DNA from: Craterostigma plantagineum
Taxonomy: Eukaryota > Streptophyta > Magnoliopsida > Lamiales > Linderniaceae
Direction of reading: 5' to 3'
DNA length: 64,000 nt
NCBI GenBank assembly: GCA_027422505.1
Contig: JAPQWV010000405.1
Coordinates: 495,001 to 559,000, forward strand
Shown piece after piece: positions 23,801 through 37,020 of the stretch. The position numbers and the translations under genes were made by a program. How positions within the stretch are numbered: the first letter of the stretch is position 1; every line of letters begins with the position of its first letter. The notes under the pieces were generated by a model. That model did no database searches. It was not told the origin of the DNA and saw only the letters and a program-made list of their open reading frames with translations.

Positions 23801-26800
23801 AGACAAACTGAGGTTCATATATCTGGTTCAGCACCCCAACCCTCCACTCAAGGCATTGGCTTGGAGAATGCACCCACTGTGAGTTATCCTAATAGCTCTG
23901 CTACTGTGTTGCCGACGTCGCAGGAGTTACTGAACAGGGAAACCAATGTAATTCCTTTGGGTAGAGTTGCTAAAGATGTGCATATTTCTAGTGTTCCCTC
24001 GCCTCCGCTTCCTCTTAGCACTAGTCTGTCAAGAACAGCTTCAGGTCTTGGAAGTTCATTGAACAGCACAGAGCATGTTCCTTCGGTCAATGAAAGTATT
24101 TCTGAGCCGAAAGTTGTTGAATATACAGTTGATCGACAGTTGGATGCTATTCTCAGTAGCGTGCCTGATGTAGTTTTAAGTAACGATGATGTGAGGACTG
24201 ATGATAATAGGCTATCTCAAGATGATCCCATGGCTACCAGCTATGCAACTGAGTTCAAACATCCGACTCATTTGGTCACTCCTTCTGAGATTCTAATGGT
24301 GCATTCATCTTCTGAGGTGAACCACTCTAATGACCCCAAAATTGATGAGGTAGATGTGGGGGTAAGCAGTGAAACAAGGAATGTCGAGGTCGACGAAAAA
24401 GTCGTAGGTGAATCGAGGCTCGGCCAAAACCACAATGTGAGGCCCTATAAAGATCTTCAAACGTATGTGACCGAGAACAATGAAAGATCCTTCTACTCTC
24501 AAGCTTCTGGTCTTGGATTTCAGATGGCTCGAGAATCCCATGCCGTATCTCCAGAAACATACGTTGTTGAGGAAACAAGGCCCGTTCCTGGTTCTGTTGA
24601 TATTGAAACAGGTGCTCAACCTGAGGCTGTGGAAGAATCTAACAGCACTGCGAAGGATTTGGATGGTAAGGTTATTGATCCTTCCACTTTGAAACCAGCT
24701 CAGCAACCGCCTGCATCAAATGGGAAAGGAAAAAAGCACAAGGGAAAGGTTTCTCAAGGATCAAAATCACCGTCAGTGTCACTGAGTGCTTTCAATTCAA
24801 CTGATTCTTCTAATGAGCCGGCAGCTAGCTCTAGCACTGCCCCTGTAGAAAGTGTGACGCTGCAATCCATGCAAGAGATGCTAAATCAGGTGATTGTATT
24901 CTTCTCTGCCTGCCTTACTTTCTAAAGAGAGTTGAATACATGCATGCTTTCCACTACTTGCCTTATATAGGAAATTTCATAGGCTTTAAAAAATATGCAT
25001 ATTTAATCATTGCTCATATAATGGCTGAAGAAATATCTTTGCTCGCAGTGAATAACTAAATATGTGTATGTTCATTGTTCAAGTGCATTTTGTCGATTTC
25101 ATCTTACTTGTTCTTGGGTCTTTCTTTGGTCCGGCAGCTTGTGACCATGCACAAAGAAACGCAGAAGCAGATGGCAACGATGGTCGCTGTCTCAATTAAT
25201 AAGGAAGGCAAGAGGATTGAGGCGTCATTGGGGAAGATTATGGAAAAGTCAGTCAGAGCCAATGGCGAGGCTTTGTGGGCTCGTGTTCAAGAAGAGAATG
25301 CCAAACAGGAAAAAGCAGCACGCGAGAATACTCAACAATTAATGAACTTGATCAGCAACTTCTTAAACAAAGATTTGCCAGCTATTGTTGAGAAAACGGT
25401 AAAGAGAGAGGTAACTGCTTTGGGACAATCTGTGGCACGAGTGATCACTCCGGTCATTGAGAAAACAATATCCAGTTCGATCACAGAGTGCTTCCAGGTT
25501 TTTAAATTTATATTTTGCCCTTGTTTCTTTATGGGTAGACTGTGTTATGGTCAATTATTGTAACTTTACTATATTTTATATCGAGCAGAAAGGGGTAAGC
25601 GAGAAAGCTGTAAATCAACTTGAGAAATCAGTCGGCTCCAAACTTGAAACAACTGTTGCTAGGCATTTGCAAACTCAGTTTCAAACTTCGGGCAAACAAG
25701 CTCTTCAGGTACATACTCAGAGTTTGCAAAGGTTCTATTTTAATTTGCCTCATCTTCCTGGACTATAACAAATCATATTTGAACTGGATTTGTGATGCAG
25801 GAAACACTGAAGTCAAATTTCGAAGCTTCTGTGATTCCAGCATTTGAGATGTCATGCAGGGCAATGTTTGAGCAGGTCGATGTTACGTTTCAGAAAGGAT
25901 TGGCTGAGCATATGACAGCTGCTCAGCAGCAGTTCGACGCTACACATTCTCCACTGGCACTTGCTTTACGGGTATCAAGTTGTATTAATACCTTCTGTTT
26001 CAGCTTCCAAGAAAAGCTTATACCGTGCAGAGCACGATTATTTCTTTATCTCAATGCCAACCTTCATATCGCCTGCACCTCTTTGTTAAATCAGCTAAAA
26101 TCACCAACTTCCGTCGTTACAATTTGTAGGATGCTATCAATTCAGCCTCATCAATGACTAAATCTTTAAGCAGCGAGATACTCGACGGTCAGAGAAAACT
26201 GTTAGCTCTTGCTGTGGCAGGAGCAAACTCTAAAGCAACAAACCCATTGGTCAGTCAACTCAGCAACGGTCCTCTAATTGGGCTGCATGAGAAGGTTTGA
26301 TGATCTTACTTAATTCGCAAACTGTCTTCGTATTTTAGTGGCTCCTCTGTAGCGTGGATTAAAGGGTAGCTACCGATTGCTAAATCTGTTTCTGAATTTG
26401 CTAAGATCGAGGTACCTCCTGACCCTACCAAAGAACTATCAAGGCTTGTAGCTGAGCGAAAATACGAAGAAGCATTTACCATCGCCCTGCAAAGGAGTGA
26501 CGTTAGTATCGTGTCATGGTTATGCTCTCAGGTAAGGAGGATTCATCAACACATTTTGGGTTTATTTACGCAGTCTGATTTACATTTCCTCGTGCGTGGA
26601 TATAAACAAGATAGACAATGCAATAGCTTGAAGAAACAAGTAAATTTTTGTTTAATATTTAAAAAAAAAAAAAAAATCTGTGGCAGGTCGATCTCCCCTT
26701 ACTCTTGTCGATGAGTCCCCTGCCTTTGAGCCAAGGCGTTCTCCTCTCTCTCTTGCAGCAGCTGGCGTGCGACATAAGCACTGATACCGCTCGAAAACTC

Positions 26801-26995
26801 ACATGGATGAGAGAAATTATGTCTGCTATAAACCCCACAGATCAAATGATCGTTGTCCACGTTCGACCGATCTTCGAACAAGTCTATCAGATATTGAATC
26901 ACCACCGCAGTTTGCCCACGACGAGCGGCGCAGAAGTCTCCAGCATTCGACTGATCATGCACGTAATTAATTCCATGCTGATGACCTCAAAGTGA
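20879..26995 (+). CDS. VCS: VARICOSE, EDC4-type mRNA-decapping scaffold
   Basis: Twelve exons give an unbroken frame of 1384 residues: 20879-21634, 21815-21864, 21945-22101, 22179-22397, 23032-23160, 23297-24889, 25138-25497, 25589-25708, 25801-25971, 26130-26294, 26406-26531 and 26687-26995. The N-terminus is Pro/Ser-rich with [10 protein letters not shown]40-like repeats follow from about residue 190 to 450 (for example [28 protein letters not shown]). Next come a long Ser-rich linker and a C-terminal helical domain ([12 protein letters not shown]). In plants VARICOSE binds DCP1 and DCP2 in cytoplasmic P-bodies and is needed for decapping, leaf and vein development and siRNA balance. Length is close to the Arabidopsis protein (about 1340). 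Splice junctions were chosen to keep the frame and the conserved residues. Confidence 0.96.
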
Positions 26996-27424
26996 TTATG
27001 ATTTGCTGCCGTTTTATTGTGAGATTTGGAACTACTACTTGAGGGTTTATTTGTAAAAAAAGGTGTGATTGCATCAGTTCTATGTTATATGCAGAATCTT
27101 GAGAGTCGAATCTATCTTTACGCCAATCCTTTTTCTATTTTTTTTTTTTTTTTGTAAAATGATTAAATCGATTGCAGTATATTATGAGCTGGATAAACGC
27201 GTTTGCCTATAAAAAGATCATAGTCTTACATCAAACGTCTGCTGTGAAAATGACACTATATCACCAGTTTTATAAATTGACACTTCTGCTGCATCTGTTC
27301 TGTTGTAAGTACTACTACTACTCACTCAGTGGGTCTATTTATGATGCATATATTTTTCGTTGGTTTGCCTTAAACTAATCACTCGTGCGAACAATTCAAA
27401 TTTATCCAAGAAAAAAAAAAGAAA
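26996..27424. other. Short gap between VARICOSE and LLG genes
   Basis: This holds the VARICOSE 3' UTR, a run of about 20 T near 27135, and the leader of the next gene. Nothing else is seen. Confidence 0.5.
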
Positions 27425-28226
27425 ATGAGACCGTCGCCGACTAACAACTGTTACTCAGCTCTTCTCCTATGCTTTTTGTTGTCTCTTGCCACCGCCGATC
27501 TTTCTACCCCCACATTCATCGCAGGCATGTGTATTTTCATATAATCCTAATCTTCCTGATTTATTATTTGGTAAAATCTATTATTACACATTTCGTTTTT
27601 ACATGATCAGATGTATATATACCCAAACTCGATATTAGCCACCGGCGGCTTCTTCAGGCCATAAAACGTAAGCTCCATTTTCTCTCCACACAAACCTCTC
27701 CTCCGTTCATAATAATTCTAACAAGTACTTCTTACATATACACATCACTCTCTCTATCTCTCTCTTTAGAAGTTCTTACAGGTTTTTAAGTACTTATTCG
27801 TTGGCGCTATCAGCTTGCCCAGTAGATTTCAAGTCGCAGAACTACTCAGTCATCACAAGCAAGTGCAAGGAACCGAAGTTGGAAAGGGAGGCGTGCTGCT
27901 CTTCATTCAAGGAGTTTGCTTGCACTTTCGCGGATGCCATCAACGATGCATCGACGAACTGCGCTCAAGTAATGTTTAAGTACATAGATTTGGCTGGGAA
28001 CTATCCGAAGGGTTTGTTCTCAAGTTATTGCCGAGAAGGAAGACAAGGACTCGCCTGTCCTGAAACACCACCATCAGCATTATTATTCAATAAGAATGAT
28101 TCAAGAAGCAACAGTAGCACTAGCAGCAGTGTTGGAAAAAATAATGCGAATTCACTTCACTTATTATCTGCAATGTTGATGATGATGCTGCTAATTAAAT
28201 ATTCTCTCAGTGCCTTCTTTTACTAA
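27425..28226 (+). CDS. LLG1: LORELEI-like GPI-anchored protein
   Basis: Three exons (27425-27524, 27611-27667 and 27814-28226) encode 189 residues. A signal peptide (LLLCFLLSLATA) is followed by RRLLQAIKP and then an eight-cysteine module: CPVDF, SKC, ACC, FAC, NC, YC and LACP. A Ser-rich stretch and a hydrophobic tail (LLSAMLMMMLLIKY) give a GPI-anchor signal. Family members are chaperones and co-receptors of FERONIA-type receptor kinases at the plasma membrane, binding RALF peptides. Exon 3 was set at 27814 because only that acceptor keeps the frame and gives the expected K-x-CPV junction. Intron 1 starts with GC rather than GT (AG|GCATGT), a tolerated rare donor. The neighbour order LLG - C2H2 - HAP8 - WRKY2 resembles Arabidopsis chromosome 5. 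Confidence 0.92.
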
Positions 28227-28423
28227 TAATATGTTGTTTGTTTGATGAGATGCCTTTCTGTCTCCAAGGATGAATGGATGAATGAATAAAACGTTCATTT
28301 TGTTGTACGGAAAGTCGATTTTTTAATATTAGGCCTGGCTTTCCGGCCCATTTTATATTGGGCTTCAATCCAAAATATATATTTACAAAAAAAGGTGAAT
28401 CCGTTTATTTGGATCGGGGGATT

Positions 28424-28495
28424 TGAACCCGACGTGAATCGAACACGCAACCTTCTGATCTGGAGTCAGACGCGCTACCATTGCGCCACGGATCC
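28424..28495 (-). tRNA. trnW-CCA: tRNA-Trp (CCA)
   Basis: Read on the minus strand, the 72-nt sequence begins GGATCCGTGGCGCAATGG and folds as a full cloverleaf. The acceptor stem is GGATCCG/CGGGTTC, the anticodon arm is TCTGA-CTCCAGA-TCAGA with anticodon CCA, and the T arm contains GTTCGATTC. It matches the nuclear plant tRNA-Trp as I know it. No intron is present, and the CCA end is not encoded. Confidence 0.96.
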
Positions 28496-29282
28496 CATAG
28501 GTGTAATTAAGAATGGTAATTATATTTTAGAATTGTTAACGTTATACCGATAATCGAGGGTTTTGTTGAGACTTCCTTAATTACCGGGACGTGGGAGAGG
28601 CTATTTATAAACACAGAATATCAAAAATTTTACGATTTTATATGTGACTCATTTTAAGGAAAGTTGCTGCATTGGATTGGATATAACTGACCGTTAAAAT
28701 TCGGGGAAAGTAATTAATCTCTTCTCCCAGTTTCGCTGCAACCATAATCCAGAATTGGGGGCAGTTCAAAAAATCCTAGAAAAAAAGAGGGGCTAAAGAA
28801 CTAATTGATTCCTATCGAAAATTTTGATTCATTTGATGCATTATATGTGTTCATTATATTCTTTTTTTGTGACATAAAACGCTGTATATAACAATAGGCA
28901 AAAGAAACAAAGTGGTTCAATTCAATGTAATGTATGTGTGTATTTATCTTTGTATAATTTATATTTATTTATCTTTGTATAATTTATATATGCTACTGAT
29001 TTGAAAAATATTACGTATGACTCAATGCTGTTTCAAATCCTCGTTTGACTAAGTGTACCTTGAAAAATTGATCCTATCTCTCAATCCGTCCGCTAAATCT
29101 AAGCCGTCGATCATAGGAAAAGGAGATTGATAGCCAGCCATCCATATGTTCTCTAGCTTTCCTTGTACGAATATATATACATACCATAAATACATAGATT
29201 GCTCTTAATTACTATTAGTTTCCTTTTGCGCAAACCCTCAACACGTAAAACACATCCACTCTCTCCTCTCTCCACTTCCTCC
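28496..29282. other. Intergenic region upstream of the C2H2 gene
   Basis: AT-rich DNA with a local repeat of TATTTATCTTTGTATAATTT near 28943-28987. 29170-29282 is probably the leader of the zinc-finger gene. No other feature is seen. Confidence 0.5.
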
Positions 29283-30392
29283 ATGGATCATCATCAAGCT
29301 CTCGCTCCTCTTCAAGAAGAAGATGATAAGAAATCGATCGCTGAGCTCAAGAAAGACGAAGAAGATAATGGGAAAAAAGACGACGATAAAAGCAAAGCTA
29401 GGGTTTGTCATCTTTGTGGGAAAAGCTTCAGCTCAGGCAAGGGTTTAGGTGGTCACCTCAGAAGCCATTATCAGAAGGCTCGAAACGAGCAGCTTAATCT
29501 CTCCGAGAAATCAAAATCCAAGAAACAGAAGCTTCGCTCTGAAGATCATGATGACGAGCCTGGCAAATCGAAGAGGCTGCGAATAAGGATCAACGGGGAA
29601 GATAATAACAAATCGCATGATTGTGGTTTGTGTGGAAAGAGTTTCTTGTCGGAAAAGTCTTTATTCGGACACATGAGATGGCATCCTGAGAGAGATTGGA
29701 GGGGAACCCAACCGCCAGATGATTGGATTCTCAATGGAGGGCCGTCGACTTCTTCATATTCTAAATCTTCGTTATCTTCTTTATCTGATGCTGATCATCA
29801 TCAGCCTCAGCCTCTGAAGATTAATAGTGATCATAAGGTTGATGATGCTAATGAAGAAACTGCCGCGGTAAGTTTTAGGGAAGGTTTAGTGGGGTGGAAG
29901 ATTAAGGCTAGGAGAGGTCGTAAAGCCCTAAAAAGATCATCAGAAGAAGAGTTATTATTAGAGGGTGATGATCAACAGCAGCTAAAAAAAGCAGTTGATA
30001 CTCTTTTATTGATGTCGAGGGGAGCTTTTGCTTATAGGGAGATTGCGGAAACTACATCAAAGATCAATCAAATTGCCTCTGAGATTCTTGCTGGAGAAAC
30101 TACTACTACATCAAAGATGGATCAGAAAGCAGGAGACGACAAAGTAGAATCTGGGATATTTGTTCTTGGTGAATCTCTCATTAAGACAAACTGTGATGCC
30201 GAGGATGCTAAAGTGATGACGAAGAGGAGACTTATTGTAAGGGTTTGTGGCTTAGGATCATCTGAACAAGTTAGCAAGAAGCAGGACAATGCATTGGAAG
30301 ATACTTCCAATCACAGCAGCAAATTTCTGGATCTCAACGCACCTCCTCCATTGGAAAATGGAGATGGTAAAGGGAATAATAAGCTTTGCTAG
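29283..30392 (+). CDS. C2H2 zinc-finger protein with EAR-type repression motif
   Basis: A single-exon gene of 369 residues, beginning ATGGATCATC in a good plant start context (CCATGG). Two separated C2H2 fingers are visible: VCHLCGKSFSSGKGLGGHLR (about residues 41-62) and CGLCGKSFLSEKSLFGHMRW (about 114-134). The first has the plant Q-type core in a KGLGGH variant, the second an SLFGH variant. Between and around them are basic stretches (KSKSKKQKLR, KSKRLRIRI) that may be nuclear signals. Near the C-terminus KFLDLNAPPPLE contains an LDLN-type EAR motif, typical of TOPLESS-recruiting repressors. The protein is therefore probably a nuclear transcriptional repressor of the ZAT-like group; targets cannot be inferred. 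It resembles a C2H2 gene beside HAP8 in Arabidopsis. Confidence 0.9.
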   Translation: MDHHQALAPLQEEDDKKSIAELKKDEEDNGKKDDDKSKARVCHLCGKSFSSGKGLGGHLRSHYQKARNEQLNLSEKSKSKKQKLRSEDHDDEPGKSKRLRIRINGEDNNKSHDCGLCGKSFLSEKSLFGHMRWHPERDWRGTQPPDDWILNGGPSTSSYSKSSLSSLSDADHHQPQPLKINSDHKVDDANEETAAVSFREGLVGWKIKARRGRKALKRSSEEELLLEGDDQQQLKKAVDTLLLMSRGAFAYREIAETTSKINQIASEILAGETTTTSKMDQKAGDDKVESGIFVLGESLIKTNCDAEDAKVMTKRRLIVRVCGLGSSEQVSKKQDNALEDTSNHSSKFLDLNAPPPLENGDGKGNNKLC

Positions 30393-31038
30393 CAATTACT
30401 ATTTTTAAATCTCTTGTTTGAGGTTGTCTAATTGCTTGTGTGTAGTTATCCTTACTCTTTCAGTTTTTCCTCTTGCCATAAAAGCTTGTTATCTAGAGGA
30501 GCTGAAGAAGGCTTGTTTTCTCCCTTTTCTTTTCTCTCGTCTCAAGTCCGTTTCGTTTCTTCCACTATATGCGGACTTCTGTTCAAGTATTAAATAACCA
30601 AGAACGTTTCAAATGAAGTATATGAATTTCAAAGTAGCGTTTATATAAATTCAATTGAGCTCTACAATTAGCTGAAAAATCCGAAAATTTCAGCAGCCGA
30701 TTTGATGTGCTTTTAATTAGCGGATTCTTGCACAAACGTTATGGATGTCTTCTTTTGCGCGTAATAAGAAGGTTAAACTAGATATAACACCTACGAGAAA
30801 AAAGAGAGAAAAGAAAAACCAAGAGTTCCATTATATATAGTTATCATTGATCAAACATGTCTCATTTAGTATTTCACACAAGATATATCCAAGAAGTTGC
30901 AAGTAGCCTATTTAAAACCAACAACGACTTGGTTCTGTAGTAAGAATTCTCACATAAGAAAAACTCGATATATATCTGAATCATCTTCATCTTGGAATCA
31001 TTCATTCAGCTAGCCGTGCTTTCATCCCATGCCATTTC
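30393..31038. other. Convergent intergenic region between C2H2 and HAP8 genes
   Basis: Both genes end toward this stretch, so it holds their 3' UTRs. I see no other gene, repeat or RNA in it. Confidence 0.5.
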
Positions 31039-34000
31039 TCACCGTTCACGCATTACGAAACAAAGAGGTGAATAAGAAGAAGAAGATAGCAGCGTGTGAC
31101 CTGCTACTGGCAATAATAAGGGCGACGATGAAGGTGTTGGAAATGAATCATGACGTTGGTACATTACCCTTCTTGCGCTTTGTGGAGTGAGGTGTTTATT
31201 CCCACCCTTGTCCATATGTTCTTGCGTTCTGTCGAAGGAGTATGATGGAACAACTTCCCCATGCGTAGTGATGCTACTATGTGTTCCACCGTAGTAAGAA
31301 GGCTGACGATTATGTGCCTGGAAACTGTAGAAAGTCTTTGGATATCTCGTTTCTTGACTCGAAAAGAACGATGAACTACGAGCTAAAGCACCACCGCCAC
31401 GATTATGACGTATGGGCTGCTGCTTCACATGATGCGAATTCATTGCTTCGGTTGAACCGTTGATGACAATATGAGCTTGCGCTTCCTCGGATTCATGCAT
31501 TATTCTGGACGCCTTCATAGGATTTGGATCGAAAGATCCAACTGAATATCCGAAACCTTCAGAAGATGACTCGTAGTTTCCACTGAAACCATTCGACGAA
31601 CCATACTCAATGTGTCGTTGTGTCAGGTTCATCGGGTTACTCAGCGTAGGAGGACCTTCGCCGGTAATAATATGACTCGAGGAAGAGCACCGATGACGAA
31701 TATTATTCACGTTCGAGGAGTCGCTTTCATAGCATCGATGCTCGTTTCCAATTGCAGAGAGGGGCCTTGTTTGAGGAGGCGGGTTTTCCTCTCTGTTCAC
31801 AACCATTAAGTTCTTTCCCATAAGTCGAAGAATGGGATTAGGCGCTGTCGTCGATGGACTTCTCACAACTTGTTTGTGTTCCGAAACAAGCAGATCTCTT
31901 GCTTGATTCTGGACAGGAAACAGTGGAAGTGAATTCATATTCCTTCGCTCGAGAAGTTGTGACGACTCTTGAAATCCCAGGGAACAATGTCGACTCCTTA
32001 CATCGGTGCTTGGCTTGTCAAGTTCTTCTCTTCTCGAGCCAATAATAAGAGAGGATCCTTCGAAAGTCGCACCGATCTCAACTTCATCAAGAACGGATTC
32101 TGTGTTAGATCCATCAGCAATGGAGTTCGATACAATCGAAGTTGCAGAAACCTGAGAATCAGACGAACCCATGGTTAGAGATGATATTCCATGAAAACGT
32201 TCGTCTGAGCCCACGAGCCGAGGACTTGGTAGAAATGACCCTGGTGGGCCGGGAATGGGTATTGTATCAAAATCTGCATAGCAGTAGTTTCCGCGCCCTT
32301 CATCAGCACCATTGCTGCAAATCACCAAGTCACGGTCATTGTCTAGAGGAGAAGAGTCGTCGAAAAAGGTTGTAATGGATTCTGCCCTGAGTAGTCGACA
32401 AGTCGGCTCATGAGACCGAACTTCCTTAGTTACTTCATCACTAGCGATCGGTGTGCCAGCTCTAACATTGTCGTCCATGCAAAAGTCAGCAGAGTTTGCA
32501 AGTCTCCATATCTTCTTCTGAGCTTTTAGATCAGTGATCGATCTATTGCCCGACGACTTATCAGAAAGTTGTTCTCCAGGATATTCGTTCTCGGCAGAAG
32601 TTCCAATCAGATCAGCTTGTCTAGCAGCATCGGGTCGTAAAATGATGGCCTCGTCGTCTGATGAATCAGATACATAACACAGCTTACGTTTGCGTTTGGT
32701 GAGCGTTTGGTGCTTAGACATTCCCGAACTGACATTCTTTCTCACATCCTCTTCGCCACTTGAAGAAGATGATGATGATGATGATAAATAAGCTACTGGA
32801 TGATCATTTCGGATATCTTTAAAGCACTCTAGTGCTGATGATGAGTCGTCTTTGCCCCCGTCGTTATGAGTCGAGTCCATCAGACGATCGCTTCTCTTGA
32901 GATCATCGTTTATTTCCTTTCTCATTCTCACACGTGGATGCTTCCTACGTTCGTTTCGCGGGTGAATTGGCAAGTTTTTCTTCCTCTTTTCGCTTTCAGC
33001 AGTCAAAGGTGAAGATGAGTCAATAGCTGTTCCCTCTCTTACGGATGGACCACTCTTCACCCTAAAGTTCTTCATGGTTTTGGAATGGCGATGAATTTCA
33101 CGCACCATATTGTTCTTCTTCGTCATCTTCTTCTTCTTCTTGAGAGTAGATCCCACCGACTGTTTTCCCATTCCAAAGTCGTCGTCTTTCACTTGATTAC
33201 ACAGTTCACGACGGTTCTTTGCGACAAACTTCTTACAGCCTTTTTTGGAGGAAACATTCCTTTGATCTCCATCTGTTGTCTGTTAACAACCAATGGTTAA
33301 ATTAGTTTGCAAGACCATTATAAGCTGAATGTTTGCAAATGATAATCACAAAAGTCAGAGCCCAAATAAAAACACCAAAAATAAAAAACCTTATGGCAGT
33401 GATCATCTGGTATCTTGGCATGAGATGAAGACTTTGAAAGTTTGAAATTCTGAACGATATACTTCTTTCTACTAGCAAGAATTACGGTCCCCTTATCACC
33501 TTTCGCAATCTTTTTCATCGTACTGCAATCATCTACAGGGTTATCATGAGATGGAAGATCAGCAAACTTCGACAAAATTCGAAGCTTGGTGCCAGTGGAA
33601 TCGACATACACAGAACCTTCCCCATCCTCATCAGCAAATTTCTTACAAGAAAATGGATCCTTGTCCACAATTTCCTTGGCCCGAACACGCGAATTAGTCT
33701 CCTCCAGACAATGAGCTGCTTGACCTGAGCTAGTTGAAGCCCAGTTTGTTCCATTTCTCATATCAAGATCTTCAAGCGTACAATGTAGAGCAGTCGCATA
33801 TACATCAACCATCAATCTAGTCTTATTTCTTGGCTTTGTTCTATGCTTGATCACCTTCGAATTTGCCACACCGCTGCTCATTGGCCCCCCAGAAAGACAT
33901 TGATCGATATGCGCATTCAACGTTGTGTTAGAAGAAGACGAAAAAGTCTTGCAAACTGGGCATACTTTCGAAGACATATTATCAGCCAAGGGATGAGTTT

Positions 34001-35104
34001 TCATGGCTTCCTTGGTTAACTGTGGGACAGCAAGGCTACTCAACTTCACTAGTAAACCACGCCTTTTCTTTTGGGTATTGCAGAAAACCTTGGTTGAATG
34101 ATCTTCTTTATTATCCTCTTGAAATCTGCCGCACTTGTTCTTTCCAGGATCAGAAGCTAATAATCTCCGGCGAAGATTGCTGGCCGGGGAAGGAGATAAC
34201 AAAAGAGATTTGCTTAAACAAGTGATCTTCAAATGAGTATCGGTGTTAGAATCTTCAACAGTAGAATCGATTCTCAGACACTCGAGAGTCTCAAATGGCG
34301 GCAAAACATCCTTTACTCCATGCTTCAGACAAAGTTGCAGCTTTCTTGGAGAGAAAGGCCAGTGAGTCTTGATATCTTTTTTGTCACGTGTACTGAAAAC
34401 ATAATCCCTACAACAAAAGGGAGAGGAGATCTTACATGATTGATGTTTCAACATCGCATAAAATACAAGTTGTCAGAATGTTTAGCGATGATGGTCAGCA
34501 CAAGATATTAGACACTTTGACTAAAAGTACTACACGTAGATGAAATAAACAAGAAAACCCAGGTGCAAAAAAGCTGCAAATACACAAATCATGAAGCAAA
34601 TGTTAGCAGGAAAAAAAAAAAAAAGTTGATATCAATCAGTCATTAAAGTGGAAGGCTCAAGAAGGAAAACCCTGAATTAGGGGGTAAAATTAAACCAAGA
34701 AACTCGGTTGGTACTTTGAATCTGACCAACCATGACAAAACTCCCCAAACACATAACATGGTTAGACTGTGTGGATCACGTGTCTGAGAAAGAAAGAGAC
34801 AACCATGACCAAGGAAAACTCAACAAGATAAAAGAAGAAAGTTAATTAATACAGTGTGTTCATTCATTTATACACATTTACCAAAGTCCAAAAGTCATTA
34901 CCTTATGGAGAAGTTTGAAAGCAGTTTAATGCTCCGATCGTCAAAGCCTGGCTCGGACAGATCTACCTTGAGCTGTAACGGCTTATTATTACCATGAGAA
35001 GCCTTCTCATCACCGCAGAGATAACTAATATCACTACCTTTGATTAGCTGAGGAGAACAAGAACACGAAGGATCTGGCGATGGAGGGCTTTCAGTGGATA
35101 ACAT
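31039..35104 (-). CDS. HAP8: HAPLESS 8-like nuclear protein, complete copy B
   Basis: Three coding exons, 35104-34902, 34407-33390 and 33279-31039, encode about 1153 residues. Exon 1 starts MLSTESPPSPDPSC and ends ...NFSI; the acceptor at 34407 restores the conserved FSIRDYVFSTR. The next block, HWPFSPRKLQLCLKHG, is typical of this plant family. A C2HC, UBZ-like zinc finger (CPVCKTF...HIDQC, about residues 217-239) lies in exon 2. The long third exon is acidic and Ser-rich with little recognisable structure (for example DDSSPLDND). The family is named for a male-gametophyte phenotype in Arabidopsis; its biochemical role is not known to me. It is longer than the Arabidopsis protein (about 811 residues). 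The frame is intact here, unlike the partial copy at 1-2790. Confidence 0.85.
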
Positions 35105-37020
35105 CTGCTGAGATACTTACCTTTCTTCTTGTGCTGTGTGTGCAACAAACAGTCACAAGAATCTATAATTGCTCCACCAAAACAACCCCTTATAATCTTA
35201 ATCTTCTTAACTTTCAGCATAACAGTGGCATGTATCTCTGCGTTTCGTTCTCTCTCTCTCTCTAACGCAAAAGTGCACAGAAACTTCACTTCTCGGCTCG
35301 AAATCAAAACAGCCCCACAAAGATTGTTGAGACTATTCTTCATCAATCGAAGCTGCAAATGAGTTGGAACAAGAGAAGGTTAACCTTTTCACACGAACTT
35401 GAGAAGAATGAAAAGGTTTTAAAAAACAATAGCAGATTCCAGAAAGTCAAGAATGCGGTAATCACGTATAAAAGCAAGGAAGGAACCAAAAAGAAGTATA
35501 TTTAGAGATGAAAGAAACCCTTGCGAAGCGTTATTTTATGTGAGCAGGCGAAGACAAGGTACGACAACTAACATAAGCTTTTCGAGCTGGGAAACAAAAG
35601 TATGTCGACCTTCACTAACTTGATAGAGAAAATAGAAGTTGATTATCATAGAAGATGTAAGGATTAACTTGAAATTACAGCGATGGTGTCTTTTTATACG
35701 AACCCAGAAAGAAAATAAAACCTTAAACTACAGAAGAAATAAGGGAGCTGAAATTCAAAGCCATCGTCGCTTGAATCAGGAACAAAACCAACACCCCAAA
35801 ATCAAATCTTTAGTCAGTCAAAAATTACGAAGACCCATACTTTCTTTTGGTTTGAAAAAACGATCAAGACTTGAGCTGCTTTCACATACAACCAAAAAGA
35901 GCCAACCTGATTGGACGTAGACCATAAAATCACGAAGGAATGAGCTTCAGAAAGCTTCTTACACGAAAGATCCAAGCAAGGAAAAAAGGGAAAAGAGGAA
36001 GAGAACTCGTGAATAGTATAAGCAGGTAGATTCAAGAGTACTACAGCTTGAATCTAAGAAAAAAAAAACGACTTTTGCATACATCAAAGAAAGCCGAGAG
36101 CTAGGAAAAGAATACCGAGAAAATCTTATACTCAAAGAAGAACCAAGACGGCAAGACCCTAGTGATCTTACAATATGCCCCATATAGATCTACCCTTAGT
36201 AACTCAAAGGAGAGTAATTGACCAGCAATTAGAAGAACTCGAATCTCAAAACAAAAGACACTAACTATATGCACATGACGAAGAAAGAACCAGAAAACCC
36301 AAAACAAAATCTGACTCAAGACACCATATCAAGCTACCTCTTAAAAACATCACAGCTGAACCGATTTGAGGAGAGGCTAGCATATTTTCAGTTCAGTATT
36401 GGGTAGGCAAAGACTGAATGGGATAGAGAAGGAAGAGAGAAAACAACCAGGTTAGAGACATACTACAAATGTTCGTTTCTTGTATTGTATGTATAAGCGT
36501 GTGATTACAGTAGGAAAAAGAAAAGATATAAAGAAAGAAAAAATAGCACCACACATGAAAAGAGGCTTCATCACCGCATCAGGTTCTCTCTCTCACACTC
36601 GATCAAATAAGGTTTGTACGATTAATCTTTGACGAGTGAATATGAAGAAGACACAACTTAATATTAAACAATGAAGGACACAAGAATTATCTCCAATGAA
36701 CATGAAATGACATCATTTAATATAAAAATTTAATTTTTACATTTCTTTGCACGCATTATTATTTCGAGCTTTAAAAATCTTTTGTCAATTCCGGTTCCTA
36801 CCCTACGAAGGCATTCTTTAATTTTCTTCCATACAATTGATCATTAATGTTCCAACACTATTGTTTTACTTACATAATTGTTTATTCAGATACTTGGTTT
36901 TTTTTTCGCATTCTCAGCCGTTCAATTGTCTTTTTTGTCCCTATAGTTTCTACGAAATTACATCACTGTAGCTCTCCGCTCCTCCCAAGCTATGCGACAA
37001 GAAATAACTTATATGATATA
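35105..37020. other. Upstream non-coding region of HAP8
   Basis: This matches 2791-4691. A CT-rich run is at about 35249-35263. An acceptor-like CTCAGCAG immediately before the HAP8 ATG suggests an intron in the 5' leader. Several open frames here change between copies and are not supported as genes. Confidence 0.5.
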
